In this document: piece after piece, positions 1 through 6,347 of the stretch
Numbering within the stretch: the stretch's first letter is position 1
Layout of the letters: each line of letters opens with the position of its first letter
Assembly (NCBI GenBank): GCA_020161965.1
Contig: JAIUNH010000217.1
Span: forward strand, 1-6,813
DNA length: 6,813 nucleotides
DNA from: Pseudomonadota bacterium
Lineage (GTDB): Bacteria; Pseudomonadota; Alphaproteobacteria; CACIAM-22H2
Direction of reading: 5' to 3'
Position numbers and translations under genes: made by a program
Notes under the pieces: model-generated
Told to the model about the DNA's origin: nothing
Databases searched by the model: none
What the model saw: the letters and a program-made list of their open reading frames with translations, nothing else

Positions 1-191
1 CACGCCGGCACCGCGCGCCACGCGGCGAGGCCGCGCGACGCCGCCGCGAGGGCCGCGTTCCAATCGGCCGGCCCGGCTTGGGGAATATGCGCGACGATTT
101 CCTCGGTCGCCGGCGAGACGACGGGGATCGTGGCGCCGTTTGCCGCCGCGACGAAACGATTGTCGATCAGCAGCGCGTAATCGGGGCGCAT
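1..191 (-). CDS. NAD(P)-dependent aldehyde dehydrogenase, N-terminal part (cut by window edge)
   Basis: Only the first 63 codons are present; the gene runs off the left edge. The translation (MRPDYALLIDNRFVAAANGA, then a VVSPATEEIVAHIPQA stretch and an alanine-rich helix ending AAWRAVPA) has the classic N-terminus of the aldehyde dehydrogenase superfamily: 'l-I-n-r-F-v-a-a-a-G ... v-s-P-A-t-E-e-I-v-a-x-v-p-x-A ... A-l-x-A-A-x-x-a-f-x-a-W'. The catalytic Cys and Glu lie outside the window. The ATG is preceded by a strong Shine-Dalgarno (GGAGGG, about 5 nt upstream) and begins 12 nt after the stop of the ThDP enzyme, so it is almost certainly in the same operon. Family role: irreversible oxidation of an aldehyde to an acid, or to an acyl-CoA in the MmsA/IolA branch. 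The visible part cannot separate these branches. By context it may oxidise the aldehyde released by the upstream pathway; this is inference. Confidence 0.85.
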   Translation of the reverse strand, partial: MRPDYALLIDNRFVAAANGATIPVVSPATEEIVAHIPQAGPADWNAALAAASRGLAAWRAVPA

Positions 192-203
192 CGCTTCCCT
201 CCG

Positions 204-2099
204 TCAGATCGATTGTTCGAGATGGCGGGCCTGCACATCGTCGCACCAATTGCCGACGTTCCATTGGCCGTGGGCGCCCAGGCCGCCGACCGGATCGACG
301 CCGCCATAGACGCGCACATGAACGAGCGACAGCGCCGGATGCACGTGGGCTTTGCGCAAGGCCGCGCGCAACTGATCGGGTGTCGTGCCGCCATCGACCG
401 CCAACACGCCGTCGACCGATGAGGCGAGCTGGAGATAATTGACCGCCACGCCGTCGCTGGTGCGGAATTCGCGTCCGTATTGCGCGTGCTGCAACCCGGT
501 GATCGCGGCCATACGGCGATTGTCGAACAGCACGATCATGCCGCGCACGCGATGCTCGATCGCGTCGATCAGCACCTGCGGATTCATCATGAACGAGCCG
601 TCGCCGGTGAACGCCATCGCGTAGACGGGATTGTCGGCCGCCCCCGCCGCCAGCAACGCGCTGACCGCGTAGCCCATATAGGAAGCGCCCGATTCGGTGA
701 AGGTTTCGAACGGTGCGTCGTCACACACCGTTTGGAAGCCATTGGCTTGCACGTCGCCCGCGTCGAACAACTTCACGGCACCGGCGGATTTGGCGAACTC
801 GGCGGCGATTTCGAGCGCCTGCGGTTGGGTCATCACCCTCGCCGCCCAGGTCGCGTCGATGGGCGGAACGGCCGCGATCCGCGCGTGGCGGAACGCCGCC
901 CATTCGCGCTTCTTGACGGCGCAAGCGTCGAGCCAGGCGCGCTTGCCCGGCGAGATCGCGTAGTCCGCCGCATCAAGGGCAGCGATCAGGCGCGCCGCGA
1001 TCGCACCAATATCGCCGGTCAATGCCAGAGTATTGGCGTAGTGATAGACGTCGTCGATATCGCCGTTGACGTTGATGACCGCGCGCGCATTGGGATAGCC
1101 AATGCCCGAGCAATCGGATTGGCAGACCGCGCGTGCGCCCATCGCCAGCAGCAGTTCGGCGCCCGCCATCGCGTGGTTGCCGCTGATCGAACCTTTCGAT
1201 CCTCCGACATGCATGTTCTGCGGGTGTGCATCGGGAAGCACGCCCGTGCTGCCCGGCGACAGCACAACCGCCGCCCCGATCCGCTCGGCCAGGGCGCGCA
1301 CTGCCGCCGCGTGGCGGCGCGTTCCCCCGCCCGCCTTCAGGACGATCCGGTCCGCCGCCGCGATCCGCGCGACCGCGTCGCGATAGAGATCGTCCGCGAC
1401 CGGCGCCACGGACGGTGCCGTCACGCGCGCGGGCAAGGTCGCGAGATTGACGCGCAGCGTCGCGGGCTGGGTATTGATCGGCAGCAACAGATAGAACGGT
1501 GCCGCCTTGTAGGGATGCCCGACCGTGGCGGCGCCCAAGCGCAGCGCGTCGCGCAATGCCTCGGGCGTATGGAGCACATAATTGGCGCCCATCATCGCAG
1601 TCAGTGCGCCGTAGCCGCCCTGACGGCGGCCTGGCACTTGCTGCATGTTCGGGCCTTCGCCATGTGTCGTCTCATCGCCGTAAAGATGATAGACGCCGAC
1701 ACCGTTCGACGCGGCGGCGAGCGACGCGGCGAAAGCCTGCAAGGCGCCCGGCCCGATCGACGTCGCGACCGCGGGAATCTCGCCGTATTGCCAGCTGAGC
1801 TGCGTGGCGGCATGCGCCATCGCGATCTCGTTGCGGAATTGCAGCACGCGCACGGCGCCCGCTTCCTCGTATTGGCGCAGGATCTCGCCCAGCGCCGTAT
1901 TGCCGTGCCCGAAGATCGCGAAATATTTCCGCACGCCTTGCTTCAGCAGGCCGAGCACCAAAGCTTCGGCGAGCGTCACCTCGATCACCGGCTCGATCGC
2001 CCCCGATGCAAGAGCGCGATCGAGACCGCCCGCGCGCATGATGACCCGCGCGCGATCATGGGGCGTGGCTGGAGGGCGGTCGGCGGCGTCTTGCGGCAT
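204..2099 (-). CDS. IolD-like thiamine-diphosphate-dependent enzyme (acetolactate synthase superfamily)
   Basis: A 631-residue ThDP enzyme. Domains: an N-terminal PYR domain (about residues 38-210) with FGHGN at 63-67, the probable catalytic glutamate E91 in RNEIAMAHAA and SIGPGAL at 114-120; a central domain (about 236-385); and a C-terminal PP domain (about 425-600) with the cofactor/metal motif GDGS at 499-502 ending in DN at 526-527 (D500 and N527 as expected metal ligands). FGHGN, the Glu-x2-MAHAA block and the Trp-containing tail (W613, W618) resemble IolD, which hydrolyses the ring of trihydroxycyclohexane-1,2-dione in inositol breakdown; the length also fits. Elsewhere it diverges (for example FDNRRMAAITGL after the metal Asn), so I give no symbol. 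A roughly 40-residue tail precedes the PYR domain. The start is uncertain: an in-frame GTG at 2108 overlaps the upstream stop (GTGA), the chosen ATG is at 2099, and neither has a clear Shine-Dalgarno, suggesting translational coupling. Substrate unknown. Confidence 0.85.
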   Translation of the reverse strand: MPQDAADRPPATPHDRARVIMRAGGLDRALASGAIEPVIEVTLAEALVLGLLKQGVRKYFAIFGHGNTALGEILRQYEEAGAVRVLQFRNEIAMAHAATQLSWQYGEIPAVATSIGPGALQAFAASLAAASNGVGVYHLYGDETTHGEGPNMQQVPGRRQGGYGALTAMMGANYVLHTPEALRDALRLGAATVGHPYKAAPFYLLLPINTQPATLRVNLATLPARVTAPSVAPVADDLYRDAVARIAAADRIVLKAGGGTRRHAAAVRALAERIGAAVVLSPGSTGVLPDAHPQNMHVGGSKGSISGNHAMAGAELLLAMGARAVCQSDCSGIGYPNARAVINVNGDIDDVYHYANTLALTGDIGAIAARLIAALDAADYAISPGKRAWLDACAVKKREWAAFRHARIAAVPPIDATWAARVMTQPQALEIAAEFAKSAGAVKLFDAGDVQANGFQTVCDDAPFETFTESGASYMGYAVSALLAAGAADNPVYAMAFTGDGSFMMNPQVLIDAIEHRVRGMIVLFDNRRMAAITGLQHAQYGREFRTSDGVAVNYLQLASSVDGVLAVDGGTTPDQLRAALRKAHVHPALSLVHVRVYGGVDPVGGLGAHGQWNVGNWCDDVQARHLEQSI

Positions 2100-2104
2100 G
2101 GCGC

Positions 2105-3202
2105 TCACGTGTTGTTCGGCGATTCGGAAAGCGGCAGTGCCACCGCGCGACCGGTCGCGGCTGACCGGGCGACGGCGAGGCCAAGCTCGAGCACGTCGCG
2201 ACCTTGCGCACCGCTGAGCGGCACGTCGTCGCGGCCTTCGCGCAAGCCGGCGGCGAGTGCACGCGTCGCGGCGGCAAAGCTCTTGCCCCAATCGGTCTCG
2301 ATATTGTGGAAGGCGCGCACCTCGCCGTCGCGATAGAGCGTCAGTACGGGCTCGTCGAGCATACGCCCGGTCGCACGCGTCACTTCGATCACGCCGTTCT
2401 CGCCGGTGATCTGGAAGCTTTCGTCGAGCGAATAGTAATCCGTGCGCACCAGCATTTCCGGCGCGTGGACGATGTCCCAGATCACGTGCACGCCGGCACG
2501 ATGGCGCCACATGATCGACGCGGGCGAGTCGATCGCGCCGAACGGCGTCGTCTTCGTGTCGATGAAGGCGAAGACGTCGCGCACCGGGCCGAAGAACCAC
2601 AGTGCCGCCGCCATCTTGTGATGACCGTCGTCGAAGCTCAGTCGGCCGAGCTGGTGGTTCTCGAAGACCTGTGCGCGCCATTTCCAGGTGTCGCCCGCCA
2701 CCGCCCAGGCGCGCGCGGGATCGCCAGCCAGCGTGCGCAAGCGGCAATGGCGCGGCGTGCCGATGGCGCCCGCGTCGAGAAGTTCCTTCGCCTTGATCAA
2801 GGCCGGCAGGAAGCGGAAATTCTCGAAAACACGCAGCGTGCGGCCGGCCGCGTCCGCCGCCGCGATCATCCGGTCCGCCTCACCCAGCGACATCGCCATC
2901 GGTTTCTGAACCGAGACATGCGCGCCGCGCGCAAAGGCCGCGACCGCCTGATCGGCGTGATAGGGATGCGGCGACAGAATTTCGATCAGATCGAGATTCT
3001 GCTCGAGCAACGCGGCGTAGTCGCGGCATGCGACGGCCCCCGGCAATTTCGCGGCCTCGGCGGCACAGCGCTCGAAATCAGGATCGAACAGCGCGGCGAT
3101 CTCGGCGTCGGGCGAATTCGCGTAGCCCGCGAGATGGAGCGAGAAGATCCGCCCCAACCCGGCGAAACCGACGCGAATCTTACGGTGCGGCACGGCCGTC
3201 AT
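2105..3202 (-). CDS. Gfo/Idh/MocA family NAD(P)-dependent oxidoreductase
   Basis: A 365-residue protein of normal length for the family. The N-terminal Rossmann domain starts at about residue 8 (RKIRVGFAGLGRIFSLHLAG, glycines at 12, 15 and 17), with an acidic residue after the second strand (LFDPD, about 39-43). The usual EKP motif appears as QKP (residues 99-101): the lysine K100 that contacts cofactor and substrate is kept and the Glu is replaced. The C-terminal alpha/beta domain carries DDGHHKMA (191-198), which matches the position of the family's catalytic histidine region. Members oxidise a hydroxyl of a sugar, polyol or cyclitol to a ketone with NAD(P)+, in the cytoplasm. The ATG overlaps the stop of the permease upstream by 4 nt (ATGA), fixing the start and implying translational coupling. 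The ThDP-enzyme gene follows directly, so the ketone formed is a plausible precursor of that enzyme's substrate (inference). Confidence 0.93.
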   Translation of the reverse strand: MTAVPHRKIRVGFAGLGRIFSLHLAGYANSPDAEIAALFDPDFERCAAEAAKLPGAVACRDYAALLEQNLDLIEILSPHPYHADQAVAAFARGAHVSVQKPMAMSLGEADRMIAAADAAGRTLRVFENFRFLPALIKAKELLDAGAIGTPRHCRLRTLAGDPARAWAVAGDTWKWRAQVFENHQLGRLSFDDGHHKMAAALWFFGPVRDVFAFIDTKTTPFGAIDSPASIMWRHRAGVHVIWDIVHAPEMLVRTDYYSLDESFQITGENGVIEVTRATGRMLDEPVLTLYRDGEVRAFHNIETDWGKSFAAATRALAAGLREGRDDVPLSGAQGRDVLELGLAVARSAATGRAVALPLSESPNNT

Positions 3203-4014
3203 CCTTTCACCGCCCCCATCGTCAGGCCGCGGATCAGATGCCGCTGGGCGAACACCATGAACAGCAGGATCGGCAGCATGATCCCGACGGCACCGGCGGC
3301 CGACAGCGACCAATAGGTGATGTCCTCGCCGCCGTATTCGGAGATCGCGACCGGCAGCGTCTTGGTCTTGGCGCCGGTCAGAACCAGCGCGAATAGGAAT
3401 TCGTTGTAGGCGAGCAGCAGGCTGAACAGCGACGTGACGACGATGCCGGGGCGCACGGCCGGCACGATGACCTTCACGAAGGTCTGCCACACATTACAGC
3501 CGTCGATGCAGGCGGCTTCGTCCAACTCGCGCGGCACGTCGACCAGGAAGCTGCGCATCAGCCAGATCGTGAAGGGCTGGTTGATCGCCACCAGCGCCAT
3601 GATCATGATCGCGTAGGTGTCGAACAGCTTCAACATGCTCGCCATCACGAAGAACGGCAGCGCCAGCAGCATATGCGGGAACATCCGCACCGCCAGGATC
3701 GCCATCAGCAGCAGGCGCGTCTGCGGCGTTTCGATGCGCGACAGCGCATAAGCCGCCATCGTGCCGATCGGCACGGAGATGCACACGGTCGAAACCGCGA
3801 TCACCAGCGAATTGATCAGGAAGGTCCAGAAGCCTTTCTCGAACCATATCTGATAGTGGAACTCCGCCGTCGGCGAGAAAACCAGCGTCGGCGGGATAGT
3901 GAACGCGTCCACCGGCTGCTTGAACGACGTCAAAATCGCCCACAGCACGGGGATAAGGCTGACGAAGGTCGCCGCCGCGAGCGCCAGGAACAACAGGATC
4001 TGCCGCGATTTCAT
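3199..4014 (-). CDS. Carbohydrate ABC transporter permease, MalG type
   Basis: A 271-residue integral membrane protein with about six hydrophobic segments (roughly 7-29, 64-90, 101-126, 133-153, 188-212 and 238-256). The cytoplasmic EAA loop is clear at about 163-190: ELDEAACIDGCNVWQTFVKV followed by IVPAVRPG, the site that docks the ATPase. The C-terminus ends in the usual QRHLIRGLTMGAVKG of CUT1 family MalG-like permeases. Length and layout are typical. Its ATG shares one nucleotide with the stop of the preceding permease (TGATG), so the two subunits are probably translated in a coupled, near-equimolar way. It should pair with that permease as a heterodimeric channel in the inner membrane, fed by the binding protein encoded first in the operon. 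The likely substrate class is a sugar, polyol or glycerol-phosphate-like compound; the exact ligand cannot be read from sequence. Confidence 0.95.
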   Translation of the reverse strand: MKSRQILLFLALAAATFVSLIPVLWAILTSFKQPVDAFTIPPTLVFSPTAEFHYQIWFEKGFWTFLINSLVIAVSTVCISVPIGTMAAYALSRIETPQTRLLLMAILAVRMFPHMLLALPFFVMASMLKLFDTYAIMIMALVAINQPFTIWLMRSFLVDVPRELDEAACIDGCNVWQTFVKVIVPAVRPGIVVTSLFSLLLAYNEFLFALVLTGAKTKTLPVAISEYGGEDITYWSLSAAGAVGIMLPILLFMVFAQRHLIRGLTMGAVKG

Positions 4015-4883
4015 CAGAACCGCCCCCGCTCGCGACGATAAAGGAACGATACGAAGGCCGAGATCAGCCCCAGCACGATCAACAACGTGACCACGCCAAG
4101 CGCCGAGGCTTTGCCCACTTCCAGTCGGCTGAATCCGACGGAATAGGTGTAGAGCGTCAGCGTTTCGGTCGCCGTGCCCGGCCCGCCGCCGGTCAGCACG
4201 TAGATCGTGTCGAAGAAGCGGAACGCGTCCATGATCCGGATCGAAACGACGAACAGGATGATCGGCCGCATCAGCGGCAGCACGACGCGGAACAGCAATT
4301 GCCGGCCGTTGGCGCCGTCGACCGTCGCCGCTTCGATCAGCGATTGGTCGAGGCTTTGCAGCCCCGCATAGAGCACGAGCATCATGAAGGGCGTCGCCTT
4401 CCACGCGTCGGCGAGCACGACCGTGACCTTCGCCCAGATGGGATCGCCCAGCCAATCGGGCGTGAAGATGCCCAGCGGCCAGAAGGTCGCGTCGATCAAA
4501 CCCCATTGGCCGACGAAGATCCAGCGCAGGAACAGCGCCGCGACGACCGGCGTGATGATATGCGGTACGAACAGCACGACCATCAGCCCGTGCGCGCCGA
4601 AACGCAGCTTGTAGAGGCCGACGGCGAGCACAAGCCCCAAGCAAAACTCCAGCGCCACGCTGGCGACGACGATGACGAAGGTGTTGTAGACCGCGCCCCA
4701 GAACCGCGCCTCGCCCAGCAAAGCGAGGTAGTTGCCGAGGCCGATGAATTTCGGCGCGTTCGACGGCAGATAATAGTCGAACAGGCTGAGATACAGCGCG
4801 TAGCCGAGCGGATAGACGAGCATCGCCACCAATACGAGCAGGCTCGGCGCCAGAAACCAGACGAGACCGCGATGCGTGTTCAT
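4014..4883 (-). CDS. Carbohydrate ABC transporter permease, MalF/UgpA type
   Basis: A 289-residue membrane protein. It opens with a short cytoplasmic tail and a first helix (LVWFLAPSLLVLVAMLVYPL, residues 7-26), followed by the periplasmic stretch FIGLGNYLALL typical of MalF/UgpA-type subunits, then five more hydrophobic segments. The EAA motif lies at about 184-207 (EAATVDGANGRQLLFRVVLP, then LMRP), and the TGGGPGTATETL loop at 231-242 is a hallmark of this subunit type. It forms the inner-membrane channel with the downstream MalG-type partner. The ATG at 4883 lacks a good Shine-Dalgarno and no nearby alternative start exists in frame, so translation may be weak or depend on upstream structure. 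It lies 79 nt after the binding-protein gene, across two predicted stem-loops that may lower its expression relative to the binding protein. Confidence 0.95.
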   Translation of the reverse strand: MNTHRGLVWFLAPSLLVLVAMLVYPLGYALYLSLFDYYLPSNAPKFIGLGNYLALLGEARFWGAVYNTFVIVVASVALEFCLGLVLAVGLYKLRFGAHGLMVVLFVPHIITPVVAALFLRWIFVGQWGLIDATFWPLGIFTPDWLGDPIWAKVTVVLADAWKATPFMMLVLYAGLQSLDQSLIEAATVDGANGRQLLFRVVLPLMRPIILFVVSIRIMDAFRFFDTIYVLTGGGPGTATETLTLYTYSVGFSRLEVGKASALGVVTLLIVLGLISAFVSFLYRRERGRF

Positions 4884-4920
4884 GCGTCGAAGATATGCCG
4901 TGATTGCTTCGGGAAGAAGT

Positions 4921-4946
4921 CGGCCGGCGCCGCGAGACGCCGGCCG
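4921..4946 (-). repeat. Intercistronic stem-loop 2 (9-bp perfect stem, 8-nt loop)
   Basis: CGGCCGGCG (4921-4929) and CGCCGGCCG (4938-4946) are exact reverse complements, all G/C, around the 8-nt loop CCGCGAGA (plus-strand reading). It lies between the binding-protein stop and the first permease. No T-run follows on the minus strand, so it is not a canonical Rho-independent terminator. It may protect the upstream mRNA from 3' exonucleases or partly attenuate transcription, as known for hairpins between binding-protein and permease genes. Confidence 0.75.
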
Positions 4947-4964
4947 GATCGCGTTTGGGCGATC
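4947..4964 (-). repeat. Intercistronic stem-loop 1 over the binding-protein stop codon
   Basis: GATCGC (4947-4952) and GCGATC (4959-4964) form a perfect 6-bp stem with a 6-nt loop (GTTTGG on the plus strand). It includes part of the binding-protein stop codon (4963-4965) and directly abuts the larger 9-bp hairpin at 4921-4946. The two make a tandem structure at the 3' end of that gene. Confidence 0.6.
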
Positions 4965-6201
4965 AGTAGCCGCGCTTGGTCAGAAGCTCCGACACTTCGC
5001 GCGCGGCGGTGTCGAGCGCTTGCTTCACGCCCATTTCGCCCGCAAGGGCCTGCTGGATGCGCAGCGTGATGAAATCGCCGCATTCGACGAATTCGGGCAA
5101 TGCGGGATAGGCCTTGCCCGCCTGGATCGCCGACAGCGCCGCCGGATAGTGGCGGAACTTCTTGTGCAATTCGGCGTCGTTCAGCACCGACGCGCGCGAC
5201 GGGATCGAATCCGACGCGATCGCGCGCTGGTTCGACTCGTTCATCGCCGTCGCCAGGATCCGGAATTGCAGGTCACGATCCTGCTTCGAGAATTTCGAGA
5301 TCGCGAAGCCGTCGACCACGATGCGCTGCTTGCCGCCCGGCGGCACGGCCCAAGCGATCTTGCCGCCGACGCGCGATTTCTGCGCGTCGTCCATGGCGCC
5401 CGCGCGCGAGAACCATTGCAGGCCCGTGGCGCCCAAGCCCTGCTGGAAGGCGATCATCGCTTCGTCGTTGGCGCTGGAGGCATAGGCGCGCTGCGCGAAC
5501 TTGGTCAGCGACTTCAAACGTTCGATCGCGGCCACGCCCTTGTCGTTGTTGAAGATCGGCTTCCACTTCGCATCGAACCAACCATCGCCGAACGCGTTCA
5601 TGTAGTAATGCGCTTCGTTCAGCGCCGCGTCGATGCGCTTCAAATTGACGACCGCGCCCGACATCGCGGGCGAATGCAAGCCTTCGGCGATCTTCAGCCA
5701 TTCCTCGAAGGTCGACGGCGGCTTGTAGCCCTTCGCGTCGAACAGATCCTGGCGATAGAAATAGAACATGCCGTTGACCGAGGACGGCACCGCGTAGAGC
5801 TTGCCGTCGTAACGGTAGGAGTCGAGCACCGACGCGGGATAGTCGTCGAGCTTGAACTCGGCGCGATAGCGCGCCCAAAGATCGTCGATCGGCTGCAGCC
5901 AGCCGTTCTTGGCGTATTTCATCAACTGGGTGTCGTTGACCCACAGGATGTCGTAGGCGTCTGAGCCTTGCGACAGCGTCAGCGTCTGCAACTCGACCGC
6001 TTTGTCGGCGGGGATCAGCGTCATATCGACCGGGCTGCCCGGCACGGCCGTGGAAATCGCCTTGGCGTAGAACTCGAGCGACGGCTGGCGATGGCTCAAG
6101 CCCTTCAGCGGCGTGTTGGCGCGCGCGACATGCGGCAGCGACAGCGCCGCCGATGCGCCGGCCAGCGCCCCCAAAGCCGTGCGCCGGGACATGCGGATCA
6201 T
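4963..6201 (-). CDS. Tat-exported ABC transporter carbohydrate-binding protein (family 1 type)
   Basis: A 412-residue extracellular solute-binding protein, the periplasmic receptor of the transporter. The N-terminus MIRMSRRTALGALAGASAAL is a twin-arginine signal (S-R-R at 5-7), followed by a hydrophobic stretch and a likely signal-peptidase site after VARA (A28/N29). There is no lipobox cysteine, so it should be soluble in the periplasm. The mature part has family-1 traits: DILWVNDTQLMKYAKNGWLQ (84-103), the DGKLYAVPSSVNGMFYFYR block (132-150), TFEEWLKIAEGL (164-175) and IAWAVPPGG followed by VVDGFAISKFSKQ. Start: the ATG at 6201 has an excellent Shine-Dalgarno (GGGAGG, 7 nt away) and gives a standard-length Tat leader. 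A second in-frame ATG at 6228 with its own Shine-Dalgarno (GGAGGAG) would add nine residues. First gene of the operon. Ligand unknown; sugar, polyol or cyclitol by family and neighbours. Confidence 0.95.
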   Translation of the reverse strand: MIRMSRRTALGALAGASAALSLPHVARANTPLKGLSHRQPSLEFYAKAISTAVPGSPVDMTLIPADKAVELQTLTLSQGSDAYDILWVNDTQLMKYAKNGWLQPIDDLWARYRAEFKLDDYPASVLDSYRYDGKLYAVPSSVNGMFYFYRQDLFDAKGYKPPSTFEEWLKIAEGLHSPAMSGAVVNLKRIDAALNEAHYYMNAFGDGWFDAKWKPIFNNDKGVAAIERLKSLTKFAQRAYASSANDEAMIAFQQGLGATGLQWFSRAGAMDDAQKSRVGGKIAWAVPPGGKQRIVVDGFAISKFSKQDRDLQFRILATAMNESNQRAIASDSIPSRASVLNDAELHKKFRHYPAALSAIQAGKAYPALPEFVECGDFITLRIQQALAGEMGVKQALDTAAREVSELLTKRGY

Positions 6202-6225
6202 TTGGTTTCCTCCCTTTTGCTTATT

Positions 6226-6228
6226 CAT
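6226..6228 (-). promoter_or_regulatory. Alternative upstream start codon of the binding-protein gene
   Basis: An in-frame ATG nine codons upstream of the preferred start (6201). It has its own strong Shine-Dalgarno, GGAGGAG, with 5 nt to the ATG. The extension reads MNKQKGGNQ, and its KGG codons are themselves the Shine-Dalgarno of the downstream start. Either ATG keeps the twin-arginine signal intact. Which one is used cannot be decided from sequence. Confidence 0.5.
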
Positions 6229-6262
6229 AGCGGCTCCTCCGGTTGATTTCCGTTCCCTGCTA

Positions 6263-6285
6263 TATGTTGATATATTATCAACATA
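6263..6285. promoter_or_regulatory. Perfect palindromic operator candidate in the divergent promoter region
   Basis: TATGTTGATA (6263-6272) and TATCAACATA (6276-6285) are exact reverse complements separated by TAT, making a 23-bp dyad. It stands in an AT-rich patch within very GC-rich DNA, between the divergent binding-protein and amidase-side genes. A candidate minus-strand -10 box (6274-6279) lies inside it, so a bound dimer would block polymerase. Dyads with TGTTGA/TCAACA arms are compatible with GntR-type or similar helix-turn-helix repressors, but the family cannot be assigned and no regulator gene is in the window. Confidence 0.8.
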
Positions 6286-6302
6286 CGTTGCTATTGAAGC
6301 AA
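6274..6302 (-). promoter_or_regulatory. Candidate sigma-70 type promoter for the transport/catabolic operon
   Basis: On the minus strand, TTGCTT (6302-6297) and GATAAT (6279-6274) are separated by 17 nt; the -10 matches the TATAAT consensus at 5 of 6 positions and the -35 at 3 of 6. The -10 lies inside the palindrome at 6263-6285. Transcription would begin near 6267, about 40 nt before the ATG at 6228 and 65 nt before the one at 6201. A rival promoter has a perfect TTGACA (6330-6325) but a poor -10, GAGTAT (6307-6302), also with 17-nt spacing; with that one the dyad would lie just downstream of the start site. Confidence 0.5.
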
Positions 6303-6322
6303 TACTCACCGCGAACTACGCT
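6294..6322 (+). promoter_or_regulatory. Weak candidate promoter for the amidase-side transcript
   Basis: TTGAAG (6294-6299) and TACGCT (6317-6322), 17 nt apart, keep TTGA of the -35 and the T-A-T positions of the -10. Transcription would begin near 6329, just before the Shine-Dalgarno at 6332-6338. The -35 overlaps the minus-strand promoter elements, so both directions could be affected by the same control region. Match quality is modest. Confidence 0.25.
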
Positions 6323-6347
6323 GCTGTCAATAGGGAGGGCACGAAAA

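Noticed and set aside
480..2336. Long plus-strand open frame (618 codons) antisense to the ThDP enzyme and dehydrogenase
   Set aside because: Arg/His-rich translation with no recognisable domain; it is a shadow created by the high GC of the well-supported minus-strand genes.
2100..2747. N-terminal extension of the ThDP frame to position 2747
   Set aside because: The extra roughly 215 residues are Arg-rich nonsense overlapping the dehydrogenase; the real start is at 2099 or 2108.
2204..3316. Plus-strand open frame of 370 codons
   Set aside because: Antisense to the Gfo/Idh/MocA gene, Arg-rich and without motifs; a GC shadow.
3203..3490. N-terminal extension of the dehydrogenase frame into the permease
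   Set aside because: The Rossmann motif begins just after the ATG at 3202, and the extension reads a wrong frame of the permease.
4907..4919. Third possible hairpin CTTC / GAAG in the permease leader
   Set aside because: A 4-bp stem is expected by chance and is not worth annotating.
4921..4946. Rho-independent terminator after the binding-protein gene
   Set aside because: The stem is strong but no T-tract follows on the transcribed strand, and the downstream permeases need transcription from this operon.
4876..5964. Plus-strand open frame of 362 codons opposite the binding protein
   Set aside because: Arg/Leu/Val-rich low-complexity product lying across the clear binding-protein gene; a shadow.
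6288..6302. Second small inverted repeat TTGCT / AGCAA with a 5-nt spacer
   Set aside because: Only 5 bp and overlapping the candidate -35 region; too short to claim as a separate operator.
6229..6309. Extension of the binding-protein frame upstream to 6309
   Set aside because: It would translate through the palindrome and promoter; both downstream ATGs have strong Shine-Dalgarno sequences and a complete Tat leader.
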